DNA of 64,000 nt, taken from NCBI GenBank assembly GCA_023409265.1, contig JAEYHZ010000036.1, forward strand, positions 62,001-126,000, given 5' to 3'. Below the pieces are notes generated by a model. That model was not told the origin of the DNA. It made no database searches and was given only the letters and a program-made list of their open reading frames with translations. How positions within the stretch are numbered: the first letter of the stretch is position 1; every line of letters starts with the position of its first letter. Of this stretch, positions 8,984 to 18,033 are shown piece after piece. The DNA is from Bacillota bacterium (GTDB lineage: Bacteria > Bacillota > Clostridia > Acetivibrionales > DSM-1351). The position numbers and the translations under genes are program-made.

Positions 8984-10651
8984 ATGAAAAGGTTATCTAT
9001 TACGCTGTTACTTATTATTTTTGTGGTAACAGCAGTTGCAGGCTGTGGATCCGGCGGAGGTGATGCAACACCAAGCACACAAACAGCAACAGGTGAACAA
9101 GCGACAGACACAGCGGCTCATGGAAAAGTTAACGAATACGGTTGGGAAGTACCTGAAAAGACTATGGAAATTACATATTATGTCGGACAGGATAATCCTG
9201 ATACCGTTTCTAAAAATTCCAAGCTTATAGACAAACTTTTGCTGGAAAAGTTTAATGTAAAAATAAATAAGATTGTTTATGACACAGATATGATAGAAAA
9301 GTTGAACCTGATGCTGGCTTCCAATGATTATCCCGAAGTAATTTCAAATATGTCGGTTACTGAGACACAGAAGTGGATTGATCTTGGAAAGGCCCAGGAA
9401 TTAACTCCTTTGATTGATGAATATGGATCTGAAATAAGAAAGCAGATGGGTGACTATTTAAAGAGGTATGAAGATAGTGATAAAAAAATCTACAATCTCC
9501 CTGTAGGGTGGGGACTCCTTCCAATTGCTGATGCCGGAGCACAGGTAAGGCTGGACTGGTACAAGGAAATTGGATCTCCGGAATTTAAAACCCCTGACGA
9601 GTACTATGAAGTGCTAAAGAAGCTTGTAGAAAAGCATCCTAAAAATGCAGCAGGAGAAAAGGTATATGCCTTGGGTACCTGGAAGGATGATAAAATCCAT
9701 GAACAGCTTGGTGGTATATGGGGCTTGAAGTATGGCTGGAAGGAAGCTCCTGATCATAGCTTAACTCACTGGATAAATACAGATGAAGGTCTCGAGTTTA
9801 CAAAATGGTACAACAGATTCGCTCGTGAAGGCTTACTTGACCCGGATTCCTTTACTCAAAAAAGGGATGATTGGGGAGCCAAATGTACAAACGAAAGATA
9901 TGCAGGACATTTTGCCAACTGGTGGGTAACCAAGGACTTTGGTAACATGGCGTGGCTCAAGACCAAAAAGGATTATAACGATGATATGCGTTATCCTCAC
10001 TACAATATTAAAGCGCCGACTGCAGAAAAATCATATCTTAATCCAAAGAGCACAATGGGTTGGGCCAGAACAATTATTACCGACAAGTGCACCCAGCCGG
10101 AAAATGTTATGAAATGGTGGAATTTTGAAGTATCAGATATGGGAACCAAGCTGCTTTCATGGGGTATTCCAAACACAGAAACCTCAGTATGGAATTTAGA
10201 TGCTTCAGGACAATGGTCATGGAATCAGAAGGAAACAAAAAAACTTGAGGACAGTACATTTGACCAGGCTGCATTCGATTTAAACGGTGGAGTAGCCTAT
10301 TGGATGGTTATGGGACAACATAAACACGGGGACGGCTCACAGGCCTGGCTCGATCAAAACTTCCCAAGCAAATGGTTCAAGTTTAAGGATGAAAACTTAA
10401 AGGATACAATATTTGACTTCTCTGCCTACTTTGCAATTTCCCTTCCGTCAGATGAGCCGGTTACTGTACAGAACCAACAGGTTAAGGATATATATATGAC
10501 AGGTTTTGCCAATGCGGTTATGGCTAAGACCGAACAGGAATGTGTCGCTAAATTCATGGAAATGAGAGAAAAGGCAAATAAAGCAGGTCTCAAGGAAGTA
10601 GAAAAATTCTATACACAGGAGTACAAAAAGAACCTGGAAGCTTGGAAGTAA
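8984..10651 (+). CDS. Extracellular solute-binding lipoprotein, copy 2
   Basis: 555 aa, lipobox VAGC with C21 as the lipid anchor and a Thr/Gln-rich linker. Along the mature chain it matches copy 1 at most positions, with differences concentrated in the linker, around residues 400-445 and in scattered loop positions. This is a tandem duplication that includes the promoter. Copy 2 is the one directly upstream of the permease genes, so it is the likely primary component; copy 1 may widen the ligand range or add dosage. AGGAGG precedes the ATG at 8984. Exact ligand unknown. Confidence 0.92.
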   Translation: MKRLSITLLLIIFVVTAVAGCGSGGGDATPSTQTATGEQATDTAAHGKVNEYGWEVPEKTMEITYYVGQDNPDTVSKNSKLIDKLLLEKFNVKINKIVYDTDMIEKLNLMLASNDYPEVISNMSVTETQKWIDLGKAQELTPLIDEYGSEIRKQMGDYLKRYEDSDKKIYNLPVGWGLLPIADAGAQVRLDWYKEIGSPEFKTPDEYYEVLKKLVEKHPKNAAGEKVYALGTWKDDKIHEQLGGIWGLKYGWKEAPDHSLTHWINTDEGLEFTKWYNRFAREGLLDPDSFTQKRDDWGAKCTNERYAGHFANWWVTKDFGNMAWLKTKKDYNDDMRYPHYNIKAPTAEKSYLNPKSTMGWARTIITDKCTQPENVMKWWNFEVSDMGTKLLSWGIPNTETSVWNLDASGQWSWNQKETKKLEDSTFDQAAFDLNGGVAYWMVMGQHKHGDGSQAWLDQNFPSKWFKFKDENLKDTIFDFSAYFAISLPSDEPVTVQNQQVKDIYMTGFANAVMAKTEQECVAKFMEMREKANKAGLKEVEKFYTQEYKKNLEAWK

Positions 10652-10683
10652 ACAGTTGAAATATTTGAGGATACAAAGCTTTT

Positions 10684-10707
10684 AAGAGGGAGTTGGCGCT
10701 CCCTCTT
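10684..10707 (+). terminator. Stem-loop after second binding-protein gene
   Basis: A perfect 9-bp stem (10684-10692 with 10699-10707, 6-base loop) similar in sequence to the hairpin after copy 1. No clear U-run follows. It probably lowers read-through into the permease genes or protects the binding-protein mRNA end. Confidence 0.6.
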
Positions 10708-10852
10708 ACATTAAACTAAATTTTACGAAACATTTCTTAAAATTTTTACCTTTATTTTTAACACAATAATTTTAACATCAATTATGTAATTATTTTAGCT
10801 TGACTGCCTTTTTACAGGCTGCATATGAATACTGAAAGGGAAGAATTTGACT

Positions 10853-11806
10853 ATGAGTGAAATTATTATAGATACTAAAAAGGCAAAGCAGAGCAGGTTT
10901 AATCAGATAGTTAAAAAGTTTAAAAAAGAAAGACAGCTGTGGCTTCTGAGTATTCCTTTGATAGCATGGGTCGCTACCTTTGCCTATTATCCCATGTATG
11001 GAATTATTATTGCTTTTATAAAATATGTTCCCGGTAAGCCGTTTTTGGATTGCCAGTGGGTCGGTTTGAAGTATTTCAAGCAGTTTTTTGAATCCCCGGA
11101 TTTGTTTTTGGTTCTCAGAAATACTTTGGCAATAAGCGGATTGGATCTTCTATTCGGTTTTCCTGCACCGATAATACTTGCAATTCTTCTTCATGAGCTT
11201 GCATTTAAGCGCTTTAAGAGATTTGCCCAGACGGTATCATATATGCCATACTTCGTATCGTGGGTTGTTGTGTCAAGCATCTTGTTTACAACATTAGGCA
11301 CGGATGGTGTAGTAAATGAAGTATTGAGGGTTCTTGGGTTTACTGATCACCCGATAGCTTTTCTAAGCAAGGGAGAATATTTCTGGGGCTTGCTGACATT
11401 GTCCAACATATGGAAGGGGATTGGTTGGGGTTCGATTATTTATTTATCAGCCATAGCCGGAATTGATGAAGAGCTTTATCAGGCGGGAGCCGTAGATGGA
11501 TTGGGGCGCTTTGGCATGATATGGCACATCCTGCTGCCCGGTATTAAAACAACAATAGTGCTTCTTTTTATTTTACAGATTGGCGGTATTCTGAATGCAG
11601 GTTTTGAGCAGCAGCTTTTAATTGGAAATAGTCAGACAAGGGACTATTATGATGTAATCGACACATATGCCTACAGGTATGGAATTCAGCTTGGGCGGTA
11701 TTCGTACGGTGCTGCAATTGGACTGATGAAATCGGTAATAGGCTTGACTCTTGTTTTAATAGCAAATAAGATCACTAAAAAAGTCAGTGATTTATCAATC
11801 ATTTAG
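10853..11806 (+). CDS. ABC sugar transporter permease, LplB type
   Basis: 317 aa, about six membrane helices. The cytoplasmic EAA loop reads EELYQAGAVDGLGRFGMIWH (with LLPGI after it), the site that docks with the transporter ATPase. It belongs to the carbohydrate-uptake CUT1 permeases of the LplB/YteP group. The ATG at 10853 is preferred over an in-frame TTG six bases upstream; AAAGGGAAG precedes it. It forms a heterodimer with the product of the next gene, 11 bases away. No ATPase gene is in the window, as is usual where a shared MsmX/UgpC-type ATPase serves several systems. Confidence 0.92.
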   Translation: MSEIIIDTKKAKQSRFNQIVKKFKKERQLWLLSIPLIAWVATFAYYPMYGIIIAFIKYVPGKPFLDCQWVGLKYFKQFFESPDLFLVLRNTLAISGLDLLFGFPAPIILAILLHELAFKRFKRFAQTVSYMPYFVSWVVVSSILFTTLGTDGVVNEVLRVLGFTDHPIAFLSKGEYFWGLLTLSNIWKGIGWGSIIYLSAIAGIDEELYQAGAVDGLGRFGMIWHILLPGIKTTIVLLFILQIGGILNAGFEQQLLIGNSQTRDYYDVIDTYAYRYGIQLGRYSYGAAIGLMKSVIGLTLVLIANKITKKVSDLSII

Positions 11807-11817
11807 GGGGTGGGACA

Positions 11818-12711
11818 ATGCAAAAATACTATAAGGACACAATAGGAAGCAGAATTTTCGATGTATTTAATACCGTATTTTTGATTGTTTTTTGTTTTTT
11901 TGTCATATACCCCTTTTACAATCAACTGATTATCTCATTTAATGAGGGAACGGATGCATTGCGCGGGGGCCTGTATTTCTATCCGAGAAAAATATCTTTT
12001 GAGGCCTACCATTGGTTGTTTGAAAATCCGCATCTGCTAAAGGGTGCTGCCATTTCAATACTAAGAGTGGTGATTGGTACAGCTACATGTCTTTTTGCAA
12101 CAGGGCTTCTGGCTTATATTGTAACATTGAGAGATTTTTCAGGCAGAAAATTTATGAGGGTACTGTTTGTTGTTACAATGTACTTCAGCGGCGGGTTGAT
12201 ACCTACATACCTTTTAATCAGCAGCCTCGGCCTGACAAACAGCTTTAACGTTTACTGGATTCCCGGTTTGATAAATGCGTACTACATGCTGTTGATAGCT
12301 TCTTATATACAGAATTTACCCGAGTCAATGATTGAAGCACCGAGAATTGACGGCTGCAGCGAACTTAGAATATATTGTCAGATTATCATACCCATATCCT
12401 TGCCAGTGTTTGCTGCTGTTGCAGTTTACCTGGCAGTTCAGCATTGGAATGCATGGTTTGACGTTATGATATATAATCCCTCCGGGAAATGGGATACGCT
12501 TCAGATATACTTGAGAAGACTTCTTCTGGAAATGGATATGGTTCAGAATCTCCAGAATGAAATGCTGAGACAGTCAAAATTCAAGAACTTGAAACCGTTG
12601 ACCTTCAGAGCTGCTACCACAATTGTGGTAACCGTACCGATACTGATAGTATATCCCTTCCTTCAGAAATATTTTATCGGTGGTATTACAATAGGTGCTG
12701 TAAAGGGATAG
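11818..12711 (+). CDS. ABC sugar transporter permease, LplC/YtcP type
   Basis: 297 aa, about six membrane helices with a typical first helix (FNTVFLIVFCFFVIYPF). The EAA loop reads MIEAPRIDGCSELRIYCQII, with Pro-Arg where most relatives have Ala-Arg. Second half of the CUT1 permease pair for the oligosaccharide bound by the lipoproteins upstream. The C-terminal YFIGGITIGAVKG is characteristic of this family. Same operon as the previous gene. Confidence 0.92.
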   Translation: MQKYYKDTIGSRIFDVFNTVFLIVFCFFVIYPFYNQLIISFNEGTDALRGGLYFYPRKISFEAYHWLFENPHLLKGAAISILRVVIGTATCLFATGLLAYIVTLRDFSGRKFMRVLFVVTMYFSGGLIPTYLLISSLGLTNSFNVYWIPGLINAYYMLLIASYIQNLPESMIEAPRIDGCSELRIYCQIIIPISLPVFAAVAVYLAVQHWNAWFDVMIYNPSGKWDTLQIYLRRLLLEMDMVQNLQNEMLRQSKFKNLKPLTFRAATTIVVTVPILIVYPFLQKYFIGGITIGAVKG

Positions 12712-12896
12712 AGTACTTGTTTGGAGATAAAAAATAATGAAAAGAAGTTTGTTCAAATACCTTCAAAGTCATCAGTAGTGTCAATCAGAATAGTCATACG
12801 GGATGGAGCTGTTTTTACTGATTAATGACTTAATTTAAAATAAGAACAAAAGTAAGTTATAATATAATCCTATCATTGTTGAAAGGGGAAAATTAA

Positions 12897-15209
12897 ATGG
12901 CAGATATGTCGTCAAAATTATCTGATAATGAGATTGTCAAAGCAGATAAATCCAGTATATATCTTGGAAATATATTTACTGTAGAAGCAGATTTGAATTT
13001 ACCTTCAGAGGGAAAATATGGTTCTAAAATTTCATGGGAATCAAAATATTCAAACGCTGTCAGCAACGATGGTAAAGTTACGAGACCTGAGCCAGGTAAA
13101 GGCAATGCAGTTGTCACACTGGTGGCTACCGTTACAAAAGGCCAATGTTCAGATACAAGAGAATTTGAAGTAACAGTACTTGAAAAAGAAAGTATTCGAA
13201 CCATCGTAAGCCTGAAGAAATATAGCATAGCGACTGTGGTTGGATGTGCTCCAAAGCTGCCGAAAGTAGCAATAACCGTGAAAGATGACGGGACGTTTGG
13301 AGTAGCTGAGGTTGAGTGGAACCCGATTAATGTATCCAGTTACCAAAAGCCTGGAACATTTTGTGTTGGGGGAACAGTAAAAGGAACTGACTTAAAAGCT
13401 GTAGCAAATGTAAATGTTTCTGCGGCAGAATTAAGTGGAAACTTTGAATCGGAAAATATCCCGTATGAAAGAACTGCAGAACCTTTTGAATTGGGTAGTG
13501 TGACCATAGAGGATAAAGTGTTTGCAGCAGCAAGAGACAGGGATTATGAATATTTGCTGTCTGTTAACGATGACCAGCTGTTATACAATTTCCGTGCTGC
13601 GTCAGGACTGGATACCAAAAATGCTCCGCCGGCTGAAGGCTGGGATGCACCCGACTGCAATCTCAGGGGGCATACAACAGGACATTATTTATCAGCTATA
13701 GCTCAGGCATATGCCGGCTCAAAAGACGTGAAATTTAAGAAAAAAATTGATTACATGATACAGGAACTTGGAAAATGTCAGGATGCAATGGCTGCTTCAG
13801 GGAAATTTAACCCTGGATTTTTAAGCGGTTATTCCGAGGAACAATTTGACAAGCTGGAGGAACTGACCACATATCCAAAAATATGGGCTCCTTACTACAC
13901 TTTGCATAAAATAATGGCTGGACTTGTTGATTGCTACGTACTTGCAGGAAACTCACAGGCGCTCAATATCTGTGTAAAACTTGGAGACTGGGTTTATAAC
14001 AGATTGAGCAGACTATCAGAAGAGAAGCGTACAAAGATGTGGGCGTTATATATTGCAGGCGAGTTTGGGGGAATAAATGAAGTAATGGCACGTCTCTATG
14101 GAATAACCGGAAAAAAGGAGTATTTGACAACGGCAGAATTCTTTGACAATGATAAGCTGTATGTTCCAATGGCAGAAAATGTAGATACTCTTGGGGGCAT
14201 TCATTCAAATCAGCATATTCCTCAAGTAGTAGGCGTTTTGGAAATGTTCAGGGCTAATAAAAAACCATATTACTATAAAATAGCAAAGAATTTCTGGGAA
14301 ATGGTTGTCGGCAGTCATACTTACAATATAGGCGGTAACGGTGAGGGCGAAATGTTCAGAGCTGCAGGCAAGATAGCAAGGTATATCGGTGATAAGAATG
14401 CCGAGACCTGTTCTTCATATAATATGCTAAAGCTGACAAGAGCTCTGTTTTTCCACACGCCTGAACCAAAGTACATGGACTATTATGAAAGAACTCTTTA
14501 TAACCATATAGTGGCTTCTCAGGATCAGAGCGCTCCAAATGGCGGTTCAACGTACTTCATGCCATTATGTCCAGGTTCCCGTAAGGAGTTTAATTCAGAT
14601 GGAAACAGCTGCTGTCATGGTACTGGTATGGAAAATCATACAAAGTATCAGGATACTATTTATATCCGGTCAATTGATAAATCAGCATTATATATTAATC
14701 TTTATATAGCATCCTCTTTGGATTGGGAGGAAAAAGGCTTCAAAATAACTCAAACCGGCGATTTTCTGATTGATCAGGCAACAAAAATTTCAGTTGACGG
14801 CTGCGGAAAACTGGATATTAAGCTGCGGGTACCGTATTGGATTGAAAAAGGTTTCACAGTAAAAGTAAATGGTACAATTCAGGATATTGTTTCTCTGCCC
14901 GGAAGCTATATAACACTGTCAAGAGAATGGAATAATGGAGATGAAATTGAAATATCCATGCCATTTACTTTCCGCGTGGAGAGGACTCCTGACGATCCTT
15001 CCATTGCAAGCATTATGTACGGACCTCTGGTTATGGTCGGAATAAGTGATACTAATAAGTATATAGAGCTTAATCTGGATTCTGAGAATATATCAAGGTC
15101 ATTTATTCCTGCAAAAACCCCTTTGAATTTTATTATTGATGATCTTTTGGTTATTCCTAATTTCTCAGCAAATGATGTACCATACCATGCATATTTTAAA
15201 ATAAAATAG
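12897..15209 (+). CDS. Beta-L-arabinofuranosidase-like glycoside hydrolase (GH127/GH146) with Ig-like domains
   Basis: 770 aa. Two N-terminal Ig-like modules (about 5-97 and 100-175) precede an (alpha/alpha)6 barrel of the former DUF1680 family. The zinc-cysteine active site known from HypBA1 is present: Glu503 and Cys505 (AETCSSYN) and the pair Cys572-Cys573 (SCCHGTG), with C572 the expected nucleophile. The family releases beta-L-arabinofuranose from plant glycans. No signal peptide is visible although Ig-like modules are usual on secreted enzymes. The start ATG follows GAAAGGGG closely. Placement after the permeases fits breakdown of the imported arabinoside in the cytoplasm; the exact linkage cannot be told from sequence. 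Confidence 0.88.
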   Translation: MADMSSKLSDNEIVKADKSSIYLGNIFTVEADLNLPSEGKYGSKISWESKYSNAVSNDGKVTRPEPGKGNAVVTLVATVTKGQCSDTREFEVTVLEKESIRTIVSLKKYSIATVVGCAPKLPKVAITVKDDGTFGVAEVEWNPINVSSYQKPGTFCVGGTVKGTDLKAVANVNVSAAELSGNFESENIPYERTAEPFELGSVTIEDKVFAAARDRDYEYLLSVNDDQLLYNFRAASGLDTKNAPPAEGWDAPDCNLRGHTTGHYLSAIAQAYAGSKDVKFKKKIDYMIQELGKCQDAMAASGKFNPGFLSGYSEEQFDKLEELTTYPKIWAPYYTLHKIMAGLVDCYVLAGNSQALNICVKLGDWVYNRLSRLSEEKRTKMWALYIAGEFGGINEVMARLYGITGKKEYLTTAEFFDNDKLYVPMAENVDTLGGIHSNQHIPQVVGVLEMFRANKKPYYYKIAKNFWEMVVGSHTYNIGGNGEGEMFRAAGKIARYIGDKNAETCSSYNMLKLTRALFFHTPEPKYMDYYERTLYNHIVASQDQSAPNGGSTYFMPLCPGSRKEFNSDGNSCCHGTGMENHTKYQDTIYIRSIDKSALYINLYIASSLDWEEKGFKITQTGDFLIDQATKISVDGCGKLDIKLRVPYWIEKGFTVKVNGTIQDIVSLPGSYITLSREWNNGDEIEISMPFTFRVERTPDDPSIASIMYGPLVMVGISDTNKYIELNLDSENISRSFIPAKTPLNFIIDDLLVIPNFSANDVPYHAYFKIK

Positions 15210-15216
15210 ACATGGA

Positions 15217-15436
15217 TACATTTATAAAAGTTTGCTATTAGAAAAGCTTCCTTAGTATTTGATACTAAAGACAAGAAAATTCGCTTTCTCTCAGCTCTTA
15301 GGTGCGAAGGCGAATTTTCTTGTTCGCTAGGGGGGACTACTACCCCCTTCGACGGAGCTGACGCTCCTGAGCACCCCCTCTACTTCGGTAAAGGGATTCC
15401 CCTTTTCAAACCCCTGTATAGGAATTTATAAATGTA
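15217..15436. repeat. Palindromic, G+C-rich intergenic element with hairpins
   Basis: The ends are inverted copies (TACATTTATAAA at 15217-15228 and its complement at 15425-15436). Inside are a hairpin at 15251-15270, a perfect 14-bp stem (15271-15284 with 15310-15323) that can also terminate the glycosidase transcript, and a G/C-rich part (15330-15420) with short stems such as GGAGC/GCTCC. Base composition differs sharply from the flanks. It may be a small non-autonomous mobile or dispersed repeat; no other copy is in this window. Confidence 0.45.
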
Positions 15437-15500
15437 CTGATCAATCTTTAGTTATTTCAACACTTTCACCTATGTCATAACTATATAGATTCCTATACGC

Positions 15501-15546
15501 AAAAAAGCCGTGAAACACCGTCAAAAACAGTGTTTTCTGGCTTTTT
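15501..15546. terminator. Terminator of the leftward MoxR-DUF58-transglutaminase operon
   Basis: An imperfect stem with arms AAAAAGCC (15502-15509) and GGCTTTTT (15539-15546), extended inward by AAACAC/GTGTTT. A/T runs on both sides make it usable in either direction. Confidence 0.75.
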
Positions 15547-15583
15547 CGAACACACACGATTCTGGCTGGTTTACAATTTCAAA

Positions 15584-18028
15584 TTATAGCTTTCCCAGAA
15601 AGTATCGTGCAAATGCAAATCTGATTTTACCGGTTTTTTCATTTATAAGCTCCAATAGGATGAATATAAATTTCTGAATTTGATCCTTCTCCAGGTCTGT
15701 TAAAGGATTGGGACTGTATCGTGCCTTAACATAATACTCAGTGATTTTGGTAAAACTTGTCTGGTTGAAGGAGAAGCCCTTGACATCCAATAATTTTTCA
15801 ACCCTTTCACCAAATTGAGTAGGGGTTTCTCCGGGGGCTATTGAAATACCCTGATATTTTAATGCTTTCAAAATATAATTGTAGGCCATAAGTACTGCAC
15901 CATTAGGATCTACTTTTTTTATTTTCCGGTGCAGATTGTAAAATCTGAAATAATTAATTGAAGCAAGAGTACCCAGTACTAATATTATTGCCCCTAATAC
16001 CAGTGAAATAATTATCAGGACAAGTACCGGCTTTTTGACAGAGTTATCTGCTGCAGGGATATCTCCTAAATTATAGCTGACTGCAGAATTTTGATTTCTA
16101 TACCGGTCCATCATTTCCATATAGTCATCATAGCGTGAATTCATCATATCACCGCTGATAGTGGCTGAAATTGTCCTGTCATTATACAAATTTGCAACAA
16201 AAGGGGAGGTAGGCTCAAAGGGAATCCAGCCAAAATCATCAAAGTACACTTCAACCCATGCATGTGCCTGTTGGTTAGTAACCTTAAACACACCATCCTT
16301 GCTTTCAGGTGGTAAAATATAACCTTCTACATACCTTGCAGGGATGTCAACACATCTGAGAAGTACGGTCATCGCTGAAGCATAGTATGTGCAGTAGCCT
16401 TTTTTACCCTCAAAAAGGAAGTAATCTACAAAATCCTTTCTTCGAGGAGCGTTGCCGGGAGTAAGGCTATAGGGGTAGTTATCTGCAAGGTAAGTTTCTA
16501 CAGCCTTTGCCTTATCATATTTATTAGACTTATCCCTTGTTAATTCATCAGCCAGCTGGCGGACTCTTGGAGTAATTGACTCAGGCAGTTGAGTGTACTT
16601 CCTGTAAATCTCTTCTATTGATACGTCCTTTTCGGTGACAGGAATTTCGGCTGCATCGGCACTGACAATGCTACTGACCTCAACAGGTTTTAATGAGCTT
16701 GTTATGGTAACATTCCCGACCATGCCTCGAGGCACTGAAGTCTTGCTTTTTCTCAATAATTCAATAAGCTGGTCATTATTGAGCATTAAACTGAAGTAAT
16801 TAATGTTGTAAGTGAATCCTTTATCGTGAGAATTTTTTGTCGAAAGCATCTGTTCAGAGTCTTTAAAAACCTCCTGGGGTGATTTGAAATCTATATGGAA
16901 AATCTTAATTGGCAGAAATAATGATTTTGTTTTCATATTAACAAATTCAACCTGCGCTTTGGAAATTTCATAATAATCGTTCTTATCAAGCTGGTCAGGT
17001 GTCAGGCTTGTTTGATTAAGAATATTTGTATAAACCGCTAAAGCGTCATTACTTATTATACGGTTATACTCAGCAGAAGTTCCAAGAGATATTAAACGGC
17101 TATCATCATCATACCACCGGTGACCATCATACTTAACCTTGGAGGTGGCTTTCAGATACAAATTCGAGTAATCGGTCTTAACATTCATGACATGAGTTTT
17201 ATTAAGCTTGAGATTCCCGCCCAGCTTATCTGAATTTCCAAAGCCTGAAGCCCCGAAAGAAAAGTAATCAAAGTCCGAAACATTAACGCCTGAGAAATGG
17301 TTAATGACGTTTTCTATTGTTGCATCAATTCTTTTATCCAGCCAGGGTATGGCAACACGATTTTGCGAAACCGGGAACAAAAATGTAATTGCAAGCACCA
17401 GAACACAAACGGGGATTATATAGATCAGATACTTTAGCTCATTACCTACATCGTAGGATTTATTATAACTTCTCCTTTCCAATATGTGGAAAAAATAATA
17501 GAGCAGGAAGGAGAAAATAAACATTACAAAAGCAAAGTTGCTGCCAAGGATGTTAAACTGCAGCTGCACAAAGAAAAGACTGAATAGTAGTACAGTTATT
17601 ACATAAAAGTTATAAATTTTTATTGTAAAGAGATATACAAAAAATGTTATGACCAAAGCCAGAATTATTATTGTAAAGTATGTAAAAGATGGAGTTGTGG
17701 CATCAAAATATCCATTGCTCATGTCTATAAACCATGTAAAATATCTGAAGAACCAAAATTCCAGAACCTCGGTACCTATTTTGAACAAAATTAAAGAAAG
17801 CCCCGCAATTGCGGCTACAAAGATCGCTATTAATGAGATTATTGTAGACAGCTTGTTCCGGAACATGAAATAAAATAAAAATGTAAGTGGTATCACCAAT
17901 AGAAAAACAACCAGACTGGGCCTTCCAGTCATAAAAAATGAAGTATAAAGAGTCTGGCAAATACTTGATGACATAAACATAACCAGTATTAAATTCGCAA
18001 GTATGCCAAGCTTATTATCTCGTGTCAT
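15584..18028 (-). CDS. TgpA-like transglutaminase-domain membrane protein
   Basis: 814 aa. About seven to eight membrane helices (10-225) are followed by an extracellular transglutaminase-like core with catalytic C546 (KGYCTYYASAM) and H589 (QAHAWVEVY). The third residue of the triad, normally Asp in DPT, is Glu605 (PFEPT). One more membrane helix (about 668-692) leads to a C-terminal cytoplasmic domain like DUF4129. The family is found with MoxR and DUF58 proteins, as here, in an operon of unsettled role at the cell envelope. The gene starts 5 bases after the DUF58 stop, with its TTGGAGG inside that gene's end. Confidence 0.9.
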   Translation of the reverse strand: MTRDNKLGILANLILVMFMSSSICQTLYTSFFMTGRPSLVVFLLVIPLTFLFYFMFRNKLSTIISLIAIFVAAIAGLSLILFKIGTEVLEFWFFRYFTWFIDMSNGYFDATTPSFTYFTIIILALVITFFVYLFTIKIYNFYVITVLLFSLFFVQLQFNILGSNFAFVMFIFSFLLYYFFHILERRSYNKSYDVGNELKYLIYIIPVCVLVLAITFLFPVSQNRVAIPWLDKRIDATIENVINHFSGVNVSDFDYFSFGASGFGNSDKLGGNLKLNKTHVMNVKTDYSNLYLKATSKVKYDGHRWYDDDSRLISLGTSAEYNRIISNDALAVYTNILNQTSLTPDQLDKNDYYEISKAQVEFVNMKTKSLFLPIKIFHIDFKSPQEVFKDSEQMLSTKNSHDKGFTYNINYFSLMLNNDQLIELLRKSKTSVPRGMVGNVTITSSLKPVEVSSIVSADAAEIPVTEKDVSIEEIYRKYTQLPESITPRVRQLADELTRDKSNKYDKAKAVETYLADNYPYSLTPGNAPRRKDFVDYFLFEGKKGYCTYYASAMTVLLRCVDIPARYVEGYILPPESKDGVFKVTNQQAHAWVEVYFDDFGWIPFEPTSPFVANLYNDRTISATISGDMMNSRYDDYMEMMDRYRNQNSAVSYNLGDIPAADNSVKKPVLVLIIISLVLGAIILVLGTLASINYFRFYNLHRKIKKVDPNGAVLMAYNYILKALKYQGISIAPGETPTQFGERVEKLLDVKGFSFNQTSFTKITEYYVKARYSPNPLTDLEKDQIQKFIFILLELINEKTGKIRFAFARYFLGKL

Positions 18029-18033
18029 CCGCC

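Noticed and set aside
12737..12778. MKRSLFKYLQSHQ frame as a remnant signal peptide of the arabinofuranosidase.
   Set aside because: It has no hydrophobic core and ends in a stop far from the enzyme start; there is too little to claim a remnant.
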